From NCBI GenBank assembly GCA_016125005.1, contig WGMQ01000074.1, positions 1 through 34,308 of the forward strand: a stretch of DNA of 34,308 nt, read 5' to 3'. Under the pieces are notes generated by a model that was not told the DNA's origin, did no database searches, and was given only the letters and a program-made list of their open reading frames with translations. How positions within the stretch are numbered: the stretch's first letter is position 1; each line of letters opens with the position of its first letter. A program made the translations under genes and the position numbers. The stretch is from a bacterium. Lineage in GTDB: Bacteria > Sumerlaeota > Sumerlaeia > SLMS01. Of this stretch, positions 25,021 through 33,298 are shown one piece after another.

Positions 25021-26580
25021 GTGAGCTACGACGTTCTATTCGCCATCGCGAAGGGTGCGATTCTCGGCGGCGCCATCGGCTGGGCCACCAACAAGCTGGC
25101 CGTGTGGATGCTCTTCAACCCCAAGCGCGCCTGGCACATCGCGGGGGTGCGTGTCCCGCTGACTCCCGGTCTCGTGGTGAAGAACCAGCATCGCCTTGCA
25201 GAAGCCGTCGGCAGGTCCATCGGGCGCGATTTGCTCGACCCGGAATCGGTCGCCGCCGAGCTGAAAGACGTGCAACTGGCCCGCCGCATCGCCAGCGAGC
25301 TTTCCGCCCAGCGCACCCGTTTCGCCGCCAGGGACCTCCCGTTGTCCGCCGTGATTGGGGCGGATGCCCTCCCCGGCGTATCGCGCGCTGTTGCCGGTCT
25401 TGTGTCCGCGAAGGCCGATGGGCTGCTGACCGAGATGCTGGCGCCGCAGGGAATGCTCCGCCGCGAGCTTGGCGACCTGCTTGCCGACCTCGGTGGAAAG
25501 TCACTCGGCGAACTGCTCGGCGAGGACGGGATTGTGCGGATTCGTGCTTCGTTCTTGGCACAAGCGACCCGATTCGCCGCGGGCGACGCGCTGCGCGGAC
25601 CCATCAGCCAGACGGTGGAGAAGGCCCTCGCGGCGCTCCCTGATTCGGAGGCGTTCGCTGCCTTGGAGGCGACGGCCCGATCCTTTGTCGAAGGGCGTTC
25701 TCCGGCCATTGCGGCGGGCTTTCAGGAGAGCCTTGCCGAGTATCTGGAAGGGGAGGAGTTTGGCGACGCCGTTCGGCCACGCCTCGCCAACAGACTGCAC
25801 GCGGCCATCGTCGAACGCTTCCCCATGGCACGGATGCTTGTCAGCGAGGCGATCCTGAGCGACCTGCTGACGCAGCGTTGGCCGGACCTGGCGGGGGAGC
25901 TCTCGACCATCGCGCGCGACGAGGGCGTGAATCGCTTCCTCTCGGCGCAGCTCGACCGCGGCGCGGACAACCTGATCGAGAGCCTGCGCGAGACGTTGGC
26001 GGACGAGGAACAGCGCGCCCGGTTCTCCGACTGGCTGACCGGCAAGGCCGTCGATGGCGTGCGCGAGTTCATCGAGGGGGATACGCTGGCGACTCGCATC
26101 GACGCGCTCATCGCCGAGTGGTCGACCAAGCCCCTGCGCGAATTGCTCCCCGGCGACGGCGCATGGTTGGGTGAGCAAGCGGACAACATCCTCGCCCGCA
26201 TCGGCAACCGCCTCACCCGCCCCGAGAGCCGCGCCTGGCTGGAAAGTCAAATCGCATCGCAGGTGGAGCGAACCCTCGTCGAACTGCCGATTCGCCAAGT
26301 CATGGAGCTGGTTCCCGCCGAGCAATGGCAACGCGTTGAGGAACGCATCGCCCTCCATGTCGAGGAGCGCGCCGTGGCGCTGGCACCGACGATCCTGCGC
26401 GACGAGCTGCGGCTGGATGAACTGGTGACGCGCAAGATCGAGGACTTCGAGGCGCGCAAACTCGAGGATACCATCAACAAGGTCAGTGGCCGAGAGTTGA
26501 CGGGGATCATCCGCCTCGGCGGGTTGATCGGCGTGGTGGTTGGTGTGCTCAGCGAGTTGCTTCTTCTGGTGCTGCGGTAA
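25021..26580 (+). CDS. DUF445 family membrane protein
   Basis: A 519-residue DUF445 (YheB-like) protein. The N-terminus has a membrane segment with the family signature GAILGGAIGWATNKLAVWMLFNP, then VPLTPGLVVKNQHRLAEAVG. A long amphipathic helical region (about 80-490) follows, and it ends with a second membrane segment (LGGLIGVVVGVLSELLLLVLR), so the helical part would lie between two anchors. The function is unknown. The start is a GTG 5 bases after the metallopeptidase stop, suggesting coupled translation. It is longer than Bacillus YheB (about 377 residues) but within the range seen for the family. Confidence 0.85.
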   Translation: MSYDVLFAIAKGAILGGAIGWATNKLAVWMLFNPKRAWHIAGVRVPLTPGLVVKNQHRLAEAVGRSIGRDLLDPESVAAELKDVQLARRIASELSAQRTRFAARDLPLSAVIGADALPGVSRAVAGLVSAKADGLLTEMLAPQGMLRRELGDLLADLGGKSLGELLGEDGIVRIRASFLAQATRFAAGDALRGPISQTVEKALAALPDSEAFAALEATARSFVEGRSPAIAAGFQESLAEYLEGEEFGDAVRPRLANRLHAAIVERFPMARMLVSEAILSDLLTQRWPDLAGELSTIARDEGVNRFLSAQLDRGADNLIESLRETLADEEQRARFSDWLTGKAVDGVREFIEGDTLATRIDALIAEWSTKPLRELLPGDGAWLGEQADNILARIGNRLTRPESRAWLESQIASQVERTLVELPIRQVMELVPAEQWQRVEERIALHVEERAVALAPTILRDELRLDELVTRKIEDFEARKLEDTINKVSGRELTGIIRLGGLIGVVVGVLSELLLLVLR

Positions 26581-26586
26581 CTGCCG

Positions 26587-27387
26587 ATGGGACTCCTCGC
26601 GTGGCTTCGAGGAGTCTTTGGGCGCGAGGCGCCACTCCCCCTTCCACCTTCTGTCGCCCGGGATGACCGTCCCATCGAACCGGGGCTATCGCTTGACGAC
26701 GCCCGGCGTCGCTTTCGGTCGGCGGTGACGCGGTGGAAGGAGGGGCGACTCTCGACTCCCGATGTCCACGCTGAGATGGAGCTTCTGCACCGCTCCATTT
26801 TCCACCGCTGCCTTACCCTTCGCGAACTGACCACGCGGGAGGCCTACGATTTTTTCAACCTCGCCGCCGAAATCGCATCGGCCACCAGTTTCGAGCCCAA
26901 GACCCGCTGGATTGGCGACGTCGCGCTGCGGCTCGAGGCCGAGGGACTCGGGAATGTCTACAGTCACCCGGCATGGAGACGGCTCGTCGCGGGCCGCGGC
27001 CCCATCGAGTCGTTCGTCATGATCAAGTGCGGTGATTGCGGAACCGAGTTTCCCCGCGCTGGCACGAGTGGATTCCTCATGATGGATTTCCTGTGGTGCT
27101 CGGGCTGCGGCAACCTGCTGAGTGCGACGATTTGCAGCGAACAAACCGAGCATCGGGTCGCGCCCTACAAACTCCGCACCGTGGCGGAGCAGCAGGCCGA
27201 GGCAATCCGGCTCGGGGTCCCTCACAGGGTTTGCCGCTGCGGCGGAACGATTCACGATGTCTGCAAGTGCCCCGGCTGCGGGAGCGGGCTGCTATGGGAT
27301 GACAGAGTCCCCCTGTCACCCTACCTCTATTTTGAGTCCCATCGTTGCGAAGACCTCGAGTCGCAGCCAACGAGTAACGGGCAATAA
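26587..27387 (+). CDS. Protein of unknown function with paired zinc-ribbon motifs
   Basis: I do not recognise this 266-residue protein. The N-terminal 140 residues are helical and charged, with no membrane segment beyond a short hydrophobic start (MGLLAWLRGVFG). The C-terminal half contains metal-binding cysteine pairs: C-G-D-C-G, C-S-G-C-G, a lone C in ATICSEQ, then C-R-C-G-G, C-K-C-P-G-C-G and a last Cys near the end. They look like two zinc ribbons, suggesting nucleic acid or protein binding. The ATG is 6 bases after the DUF445 stop, so it is probably the third gene of that operon. No obvious homologous enzyme motif is visible. Confidence 0.7.
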   Translation: MGLLAWLRGVFGREAPLPLPPSVARDDRPIEPGLSLDDARRRFRSAVTRWKEGRLSTPDVHAEMELLHRSIFHRCLTLRELTTREAYDFFNLAAEIASATSFEPKTRWIGDVALRLEAEGLGNVYSHPAWRRLVAGRGPIESFVMIKCGDCGTEFPRAGTSGFLMMDFLWCSGCGNLLSATICSEQTEHRVAPYKLRTVAEQQAEAIRLGVPHRVCRCGGTIHDVCKCPGCGSGLLWDDRVPLSPYLYFESHRCEDLESQPTSNGQ

Positions 27388-27500
27388 GATTAGAGGCGCC
27401 CAATAACCTGCTTCGTATCAATGGCACTTTCGGGTTGATCCACTGTTCCCGTGGCCCCCCTCTTTCTTCTCACCCTTACGCCCAACGGATCGAGCGCCGG

Positions 27501-27986
27501 ATGAGCTCTCAAACCCAGATCAGCGCTGGCATCCTCGTTTTCCGCCTGCGTCGTGGTCAGCTTGAGCTGCTTCTCGGCCACCCCGGCGGACCCTATTTCG
27601 CACATCGTGATCTGGGCGCGTGGGGCATTCCCAAGGGCCACGTCGAGCGAGGCGAAGAGTTGCTCTCCGCCGCGCGCCGCGAGTTCGAGGAGGAAACCGG
27701 GTTTCCTCCGCCGACCGATCTGATCCCCCTCGGCGAGATTCGCCAGCGCGGCGGCAAGAACGTCTCCGCCTGGGCCGGTGAGTGGACGGAAAAAGAGCTA
27801 CCTCCGCTCGACTCCGCCACCTTTGACATCGAATGGCCCCCGCGGTCAGGACGAACGCGTTCCTTCCCCGAACTGGATCAATTGCGGTTCTTCCCCGTGG
27901 AGGAGGCGCGCCAAGTCATGAACGAACGCCAATACCGCTTCGTCGAGCGGCTGGTGGAGTACCTGGGCACAGAGGGCCGCCTGTAG
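27501..27986 (+). CDS. NUDIX hydrolase, COG4119-like
   Basis: A 161-residue NUDIX protein, hydrolysing a nucleoside-diphosphate-linked substrate that cannot be deduced here. The N-terminus SAGILVFRLRRGQLELLL and HPGGPYFAHRDLGAWGIPKG are typical of the COG4119 group. The NUDIX box is complete: G-HVERG-E-ELLSAARREFEEETGF, with the metal-binding REFEEETG. The frame opens at 27435, but the ATG at 27501 fits the family N-terminus; the ribosome site is weak. It ends 4 bases before the stop of the converging GNAT-like gene. Confidence 0.9.
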   Translation: MSSQTQISAGILVFRLRRGQLELLLGHPGGPYFAHRDLGAWGIPKGHVERGEELLSAARREFEEETGFPPPTDLIPLGEIRQRGGKNVSAWAGEWTEKELPPLDSATFDIEWPPRSGRTRSFPELDQLRFFPVEEARQVMNERQYRFVERLVEYLGTEGRL

Positions 27987-27990
27987 CGCC

Positions 27991-29136
27991 TCACAGCCCC
28001 TTCTCATAGAACCGATGCCGCTTGTAGACCTTGCTCCCGAGGTTCGCCAGGATGCGGTTCATCATGTCGTTGTCTTCGAGGATCCAGCCCATGTCCGTGG
28101 CGCAGTAACCCAGCTTGCGGCACGCCACGACGGTTTCCGACACGAGCAGGCTCTCCAGGCCACGGCTGCGGAACTTGTCCACGACCCCGAGCGTGATGAA
28201 GCGGATGGTCTTCAGGCGGCTCTTCATCAGGAGTGCCATCGCGATTTCGCTGACCCCGAGTTTCCCCTTCATGAACCGCAGGATTTGGTTGTAGTCGGGG
28301 AGTGAGAAGGACACGCCGACGGGCTCGCCGGAGATCTCCACGAACCGGACCAACTCCGGCACGATGACGGGGCGCAGCTCCGCAGCCATGAAGTCGATTT
28401 CCTCGCGCGTCATCGGGACGAAGCCCCAGTTCTTCTCCCATGCCGCATTGTACACCACGCGAAAGCGCTCCAGCTCGGCGGCGAATTCCTTCATGCGCAG
28501 CGGACGGCAAACGACGGTGCCGTGGCTCTTCTCCAGCTTGTCCTTCATGCGCTCGGCGAGGCGGTGCATCCGTTCGTCGTAGGTGTCCTCGGTGAGCCAC
28601 CACGAGAGCAGGTCCTTGGCCTTGGCATAGCCCGCGTTCTCGATCAGCGGAACCCAGGTGGGCGGGTTCCAGGTGGTCATGACCGACGGTGGGGTCTCGA
28701 AGCCCTCCACCAGCAGGCCGCATTCCTCGTTGGTGCTGAAGTTGGCCGGACCGCGGACGGCTGAGAGTCCCTTCGCCCGGCACCAACCCTCGGCCGCTTC
28801 CAGCAGCGCGCTGAAGATGGGCTGCTCGGACCAGCCCTCCAGAAAGCCGAAGAAACCTATGTTCTCGCCGTGGAACTCGTTGTGGGCGTGGTTGTGGATC
28901 GCAGCGATGCGACCGACCGCCTCGCCGTCGCGCCATGCCAGGAAGTACTCCACCTCCGCGTGCTTGTGGAACGGGTGCTTCTTCCGGTCCAGCAGGACCT
29001 TCATGTCGCGGCGAAGCGGTGGCACCCAGAGCGCCTGGCGGTGGCGGGTGCGGTGGGGTAGGTCGATGAAAACGTCGAGGTCCGCCGCGGACTGAACCGG
29101 GCGGACCTCAGTGGGACTCGTGCTGGTGGGTGCCAT
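27991..29136 (-). CDS. GNAT-like N-acetyltransferase family protein
   Basis: A 381-residue protein of a widespread but poorly characterised GNAT-related family. The N-terminal half has PLRRDMKVLLDRKKHPFHKH, AVGRIAAIHNHAHNEFH and FGFLEGWSEQPIFSALLEAA, a GNAT-like strand-helix order. The C-terminal half contains ISGEPVGVSFSLPDYNQ, then FITLGVVDKFRSRGLESLLV, which has the R/Q-x-x-G-x-G/A-like acyl-CoA loop in altered form (RSRGLES). Two GNAT-like halves in tandem are plausible. Substrate unknown. The start is the ATG at 29136; the TPR lipoprotein gene ends 9 bases upstream, so the two are probably co-transcribed. Confidence 0.75.
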   Translation of the reverse strand: MAPTSTSPTEVRPVQSAADLDVFIDLPHRTRHRQALWVPPLRRDMKVLLDRKKHPFHKHAEVEYFLAWRDGEAVGRIAAIHNHAHNEFHGENIGFFGFLEGWSEQPIFSALLEAAEGWCRAKGLSAVRGPANFSTNEECGLLVEGFETPPSVMTTWNPPTWVPLIENAGYAKAKDLLSWWLTEDTYDERMHRLAERMKDKLEKSHGTVVCRPLRMKEFAAELERFRVVYNAAWEKNWGFVPMTREEIDFMAAELRPVIVPELVRFVEISGEPVGVSFSLPDYNQILRFMKGKLGVSEIAMALLMKSRLKTIRFITLGVVDKFRSRGLESLLVSETVVACRKLGYCATDMGWILEDNDMMNRILANLGSKVYKRHRFYEKGL

Positions 29137-29145
29137 GCGCTGTCG

Positions 29146-30303
29146 TTACTCGTTGATCGCCGGGGCGGCGGGTTCCTGCTTGAGCGTGGGGCTGGTCTCG
29201 GTTGCCTCGGCGGCGGCCTTGGCCAGTTCCGCCACGCGCCCATCGATGGCCTTGATGGCCTGATCTGCGTTCTGTGCCATGGGCGTTCCCGGATTGTCGC
29301 GGCGGATCGACTCGAAGATCTCGCGGGCCTTGTCGAGGTTACCGGTGCGCATGAAGGTCTCGCCCAGCCCGATCTGCGCTTCCATCGCAGCCATCTTGCC
29401 GACATTCTCCGCCATGATGGTTTTCAGCATCGCTTCGGCCAGGTCCAGCTTTCCAGCCACTTCGTAGAGGCGGGCCGTGTCGCGCTGCATGCGGACCTTG
29501 GTCTCGGGGTTCAGCTCTGCCGTGATCTGCTCATGCAGCTTGTCGGAACCGAGCTTGAAGGTCTCCTCGAACTTTTCCTCGTCCCCGGCGAGGCGGTAGT
29601 TGAGGGCCTTGGCGAGAATGAGCTGCGAGTTTACTTCGTCCTTCGGATACTTCTCCATGTAGGCGTCATAGACCGCGTTGCTATCGTCGAAACGCTGCGT
29701 GCGGCGGTAGTAATCGGCGAGCATTTCGCGGGCCTGACCGCGGAAGCCGGCGTCCTCGGTCTCAAGGGAGGTCTTGAGGAAGAAGTCCTCAGCGGCCTTC
29801 TTTTCCTCTTCGCTCCCCGCCATGAGGGACATCTGCGAGTAGAGGAATCCCATCTCGATCTTGGCGGGGCCGTCCTCTACCTTCTCAAGACCCTCCTTGG
29901 CATGGGCCAGCGCCTTGTCGCGCTCCTCCATCTGAAAAAGGACCTGAGACGCGAACTGATGAGCCTGCACGCCGCGATCGTCCTTCAGGCCGAGCTTCGT
30001 ATAGACGCCTTCCAGCTCCTCGTAGGCGTTCTCCATGTTCTCTTTACGACCGAGCGACATGTAGATTTCCGCCAGCATGAAGCGCGCGTCGATGGCCGAC
30101 GGATCGTCGGGGAACTCCTTGATGATTTCCTTCAGCTTCAGCACACCGAGAGGGACCTGACGTTGCTCGGAGACCAGCGACTGTGCCTCCTGCAGGCGCT
30201 CCTCGGGCGTCTTCTTCTTGCAGCTCGTGACGAGCAGCGGAAGCGCCACAATGGCAGCAGCGAAGGTGGCAGTGTGCAGGACTCGGCGAATGGTTCGCAA
30301 CAT
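29146..30303 (-). CDS. TPR-repeat lipoprotein
   Basis: A 385-residue exported lipoprotein. The signal peptide (MLRTIRRVLHTATFAAAIVA) ends in the lipobox VTSC with Cys28, followed by KKK. The rest consists of tetratricopeptide-like helical repeats (about 45-350), such as DPSAIDARFMLAEIYMSLGR and TGNLDKAREIFESIRRDNPG, and a Pro/Ala-rich tail. Such proteins often act as scaffolds in the cell envelope; no specific partner can be named. The frame extends to 30654, but AAGGAG about 10 bases before the ATG at 30303 and the signal peptide fix this start. One GTATAGAC octamer lies inside the gene. Confidence 0.85.
   Translation of the reverse strand: MLRTIRRVLHTATFAAAIVALPLLVTSCKKKTPEERLQEAQSLVSEQRQVPLGVLKLKEIIKEFPDDPSAIDARFMLAEIYMSLGRKENMENAYEELEGVYTKLGLKDDRGVQAHQFASQVLFQMEERDKALAHAKEGLEKVEDGPAKIEMGFLYSQMSLMAGSEEEKKAAEDFFLKTSLETEDAGFRGQAREMLADYYRRTQRFDDSNAVYDAYMEKYPKDEVNSQLILAKALNYRLAGDEEKFEETFKLGSDKLHEQITAELNPETKVRMQRDTARLYEVAGKLDLAEAMLKTIMAENVGKMAAMEAQIGLGETFMRTGNLDKAREIFESIRRDNPGTPMAQNADQAIKAIDGRVAELAKAAAEATETSPTLKQEPAAPAINE
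29999..30006. repeat. Single octamer GTATAGAC in the TPR lipoprotein gene
   Basis: The exact 8-base word found in recQ, the MFS gene and hrpB occurs once here. In the gene's frame it reads ggc-gtc-tat-acg. It is the only copy between 23615 and the right end of the window. Confidence 0.8.
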
Positions 30304-30410
30304 CTGGGGCTTTCTCCTTGGGGGCGACGGAAGCGCTCCTCGGCATTTTTGGCCGGGGAACAGGGGGACTCCTATCGACGCGGGGACCGGGGTAGCGCAA
30401 GCGAAGTGAG

Positions 30411-30444
30411 ACGGGCAGGCGCGGAAAACCGCAACCACGCCCGT
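30411..30444 (-). terminator. Possible terminator hairpin after ribD
   Basis: ACGGGC (30411-30416) pairs with GCCCGT (30439-30444), enclosing an inner GCGG-AAAA-CCGC stem (30421-30432). It lies 20 bases after the ribD stop on the minus strand. There is no T-tract after it, so termination is uncertain. Confidence 0.35.
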
Positions 30445-30463
30445 GATCTGGCTCAATCCCCGG

Positions 30464-31609
30464 TCAACGTCCCGTCTCGAACAAATGGCGCGAAAGCCAG
30501 CCCTCGACCAAAAAGTCATTCCCCCAGGTGGAGAGGGAGGTGGTGTGCAAGGGTAACGCCTCGCCCATGCGGGCCAGCGGTGACTGAAGGCTGGTGGGTC
30601 CCAAGGCCATGCTGCCGCCACCGGCCAGCTTCGGCGCGATCCAGGATTCCACACGATCGACGAGCCCCGCTGCCAGGAAGCTCCCTGCTACCCGCCGTCC
30701 ACCCTCCACGTAGACCGACTGGACTCCGCGGCGGTGGAGGTCGGACAGGACACGCTCGGGAGTGATGGGACCGTTCAGCCGAGCCACTAGGGCTCCGGTG
30801 CCGATGAGCGCGGCTTCTCGGTCCGCGGGAGCGCCGGAACTGCACATCACCAGGGCCTGTTGTTTGTCGACGTGCTGCAAGAATGGACTGCCGGGCGGCA
30901 GACGCAGGTTACTGTCGAGCACGACGCGCATGACCGGAAACGGCGCTCCGCCGATGGGACGGGCGCTGAGACGGGCGTCGTCGGCGAGGACGGTACCGAT
31001 CCCGGCCAGCACAGCACCGTGCTGTGCACGGCGGCGATGGACCTCGGCTCGGGCCACATCACCGGTGATCCAGCGCGAATCGCCGGAGGGAACGGCGGTG
31101 CAGCCGTCGAGAGTCATCGCCCACTTCAGTGTCACCAGCGGTCGGCCCAGCAGGTGGCTTGTCATGAAGGCCGGGTTGAGGAGTGCCGATTCGCGGGCAA
31201 GAAGTCCTGATTCCACCAGAATACCAGCAGCGCGAAGGCGCTCGGCGCCGCCCTGAGCCTTGCGATGGGGATCCATGGTCGCGATCACCACGCGCGAAAT
31301 GCCTGCGGCGATCAGGGCTTCGCTGCACGGCCCCGTGCGACCCTGATGGTTGCAGGGCTCAAGCGTCACGTAGCACGTGGCCCCGCGAACCCCGTGCCCC
31401 CGGCCGGCGGCGTCGTTCAGCGCTTCGACCTCGGCATGAGGCTGACCTGCTGCGTGGTGCCAACCTTCACCGAGCACGCCACCGTCAGCGGAAACGATCA
31501 CGCACCCGACGCAGGGGTTGGGATGGGTGTTGCCTTGCGCGCGCGCAGCAAGCTCCAGCGCCCGCCGCATCCAGCGTTCGTCATTCGGAGACCACTCAGC
31601 TCTTGGCAT
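30464..31609 (-). CDS. ribD: Bifunctional riboflavin biosynthesis deaminase/reductase RibD
   Basis: RibD deaminates the pyrimidine and reduces the ribosyl side chain in riboflavin synthesis. The 381-residue protein has the deaminase domain with HAE (58-60) and the zinc cysteines in EPCNHQGRTGPC (Cys86 and Cys95). The reductase domain follows, with LKWAMTLDGCTAVPSGDSRWITG and then VYVEGGRRVAGSFL. Both domains are complete. Its start overlaps the end of the pseudouridine synthase gene by 14 bases. No other rib genes and no FMN riboswitch were seen nearby. Confidence 0.95.
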   Translation of the reverse strand: MPRAEWSPNDERWMRRALELAARAQGNTHPNPCVGCVIVSADGGVLGEGWHHAAGQPHAEVEALNDAAGRGHGVRGATCYVTLEPCNHQGRTGPCSEALIAAGISRVVIATMDPHRKAQGGAERLRAAGILVESGLLARESALLNPAFMTSHLLGRPLVTLKWAMTLDGCTAVPSGDSRWITGDVARAEVHRRRAQHGAVLAGIGTVLADDARLSARPIGGAPFPVMRVVLDSNLRLPPGSPFLQHVDKQQALVMCSSGAPADREAALIGTGALVARLNGPITPERVLSDLHRRGVQSVYVEGGRRVAGSFLAAGLVDRVESWIAPKLAGGGSMALGPTSLQSPLARMGEALPLHTTSLSTWGNDFLVEGWLSRHLFETGR

Positions 31610-32372
31610 GACGTCCGCCGATCAATTGAAGAAGGCGATCCGATTCGATCTCGCGTGCTTCCCCCTTTGCAAGGCCCAGGTCGCTTAGCTTAAGCGCGCC
31701 GATCGCGGTCCGCTCGAGGGCGGTCACCCGAAACCCGAGCGCGTCCATCATCCGGCGCACCTGGCGGTTGCGACCTTCCTCAATGGCCACCAACAAGCGG
31801 CATCGATCATCATCGAAAAAGCGGGCGGCGACGGCACGCGCCGGGCCATCATCCAGATCGACTCCCCGCATCAGAAGCGCCGCGAATCGATCAGGCATCG
31901 GTATCTGCGAGCGCACCTCGTAGGTCTTTGTGATCTTCTGCGAGGGATGGGAGAGCCGATGCACCAGGTCGCCATCGGTGCTCAGGATCAGTAGGCCGGA
32001 AGTGTTGAAATCCAGCCGCCCCACGTAGACCAACTCGCCGCTGCGGGACCGGAACGGACCCGGAAGAAGGTCATACACGGTCTGACGTCCATCGGGATCG
32101 TTGCGGGTGGTCACACATCCGATTGGCTTGTTCATGACGATGGTGAGATGCGAGGTAGCCAGCCGGACCGCCACACCATCAACAGTCACCGAATCAGTCT
32201 GCGGGTCGACTTGGCGACCCAGATCGGTGATCACGGTGCCGTTGAGCGTTACTCTGCCCTCGGTCACGAGGGTCTCAGCCTTTCGGCGCGCTGCGACTCC
32301 GCAGCGCGCCAGAAAGCGGGCAATTCTCATTGTCTGGCCGGAGTCCTCGGACTCGGCGCCGGGTTGGTTCAC
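31596..32372 (-). CDS. Ribosomal large subunit pseudouridine synthase, RluB/RsuA family
   Basis: A 258-residue enzyme converting a specific rRNA uridine to pseudouridine. An N-terminal S4 RNA-binding domain (MRIARFLARCGVAARRKAET) is followed by the catalytic domain with the active-site Asp121 in VGRLDFNTSGLLILSTDGDL, and later EEGRNRQVRRMMDALG. The sequence fits RluB slightly better than RsuA or RluE, but the exact rRNA site cannot be read from sequence alone. The ATG at 32372 overlaps the stop of the preceding coiled-coil gene (ATGA); a second ATG, 14 codons in, begins the S4 domain directly. Confidence 0.92.
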   Translation of the reverse strand: MNQPGAESEDSGQTMRIARFLARCGVAARRKAETLVTEGRVTLNGTVITDLGRQVDPQTDSVTVDGVAVRLATSHLTIVMNKPIGCVTTRNDPDGRQTVYDLLPGPFRSRSGELVYVGRLDFNTSGLLILSTDGDLVHRLSHPSQKITKTYEVRSQIPMPDRFAALLMRGVDLDDGPARAVAARFFDDDRCRLLVAIEEGRNRQVRRMMDALGFRVTALERTAIGALKLSDLGLAKGEAREIESDRLLQLIGGRHAKS

Positions 32373-33220
32373 ATCTGCTCCTCAGGAGGCGGCGGGGGCT
32401 GCGGCGGGCGGCCGGGGCGTTCTGGCCCCTCGCCACGCATGGGCCGGGGGGGACGGGCATCCCAATCCTCAACCTCACCGACACCATCAAGGTCGCGCTG
32501 GATGGCGTCAAGGCGTTGGCGCAGCGCCTCCATCTCGCGACGCATGCGATCCACGGGGGGGCGACCATCGTCACCCTGAGGGCTCGGGCGCCGGGTGGGA
32601 AGCTCATCCATCGCCGCGCGCACCTCGTCGAAAGTCTTGGCGTCGTTCATCTTTTCCAGCATGGATTCAACGCGCTCGGCCATCGCGGGCGCGTGCTCCA
32701 TGATGCGCTCCCTGCGATCCGCGAATTCCTCCCCGATGCGTGCGGCCTCGCTCTTGGTCTTGTCCACGAACTCAGCGCGGTCCAGTTCAAGGAGTTGCTC
32801 GCGGAGATCCAGCATCTTCTTCCGCCGGGCGATACGATCGGGACCCAGCTTGTCCCCCTTCGAACCGTCCTTGCGCTCCTTTTCGGCGGCCTCACGCTTG
32901 GCGAGTTCCTCGCGTTCGCGGGCGATCCTGCCGGGTGCGGCAGCCAGCTTGTCGGCCTCCTCGCGAAGTCGGGCGAAGCGCATCAGCGGACCATCGGCAA
33001 GCGGTCCCGCCATGCCCTCGCGGTAGGGACGTTCGGGCATGGGTGGCCGATCGTCGTCATCGTCCTGGCTGACGCGACGGTCCTCGCGGTATTCCTTCTT
33101 CTCCGGGCGCTCGGCGTGCCAGCCCCGTTCGGACTCGCGCCGTTGGTCAGGTTCCGCGTTCAGGGAACCTGTCAGCGCTGCTGCCAGCAAAATCATCGTG
33201 ATCATTCGGGCGTGCTTCAT
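32369..33220 (-). CDS. Secreted coiled-coil protein of unknown function
   Basis: A 283-residue protein with a signal peptide (MKHARMITMILLAAALTGSL, cleavage near residue 22 after NA). The mature protein is extremely rich in Arg, Glu, Lys and Asp, with long helical stretches predicted to form a coiled coil (about 75-240), and a Pro-rich tail (PPPPPEEQM). I do not recognise a family. The frame opens at 33256, but GGAGGT followed by six bases then ATG at 33220 decides the start; the ATG at 33226 lies too close to the same site. It is translationally coupled to the pseudouridine synthase gene downstream through a 4-base overlap. Confidence 0.7.
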   Translation of the reverse strand: MKHARMITMILLAAALTGSLNAEPDQRRESERGWHAERPEKKEYREDRRVSQDDDDDRPPMPERPYREGMAGPLADGPLMRFARLREEADKLAAAPGRIAREREELAKREAAEKERKDGSKGDKLGPDRIARRKKMLDLREQLLELDRAEFVDKTKSEAARIGEEFADRRERIMEHAPAMAERVESMLEKMNDAKTFDEVRAAMDELPTRRPSPQGDDGRPPVDRMRREMEALRQRLDAIQRDLDGVGEVEDWDARPPRPMRGEGPERPGRPPQPPPPPEEQM

Positions 33221-33298
33221 GGCCATACCTCCGGCGGTCGTCATCCAAATGACCACGCAAGTTGCTTTCCAGAATGGGAGTGCCCAAGTTCCGCTGGT

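Noticed and set aside
30304..30463. FMN riboswitch near ribD
   Set aside because: This gap is downstream of ribD, and upstream of ribD the pseudouridine synthase gene overlaps its start, leaving no room for a riboswitch.
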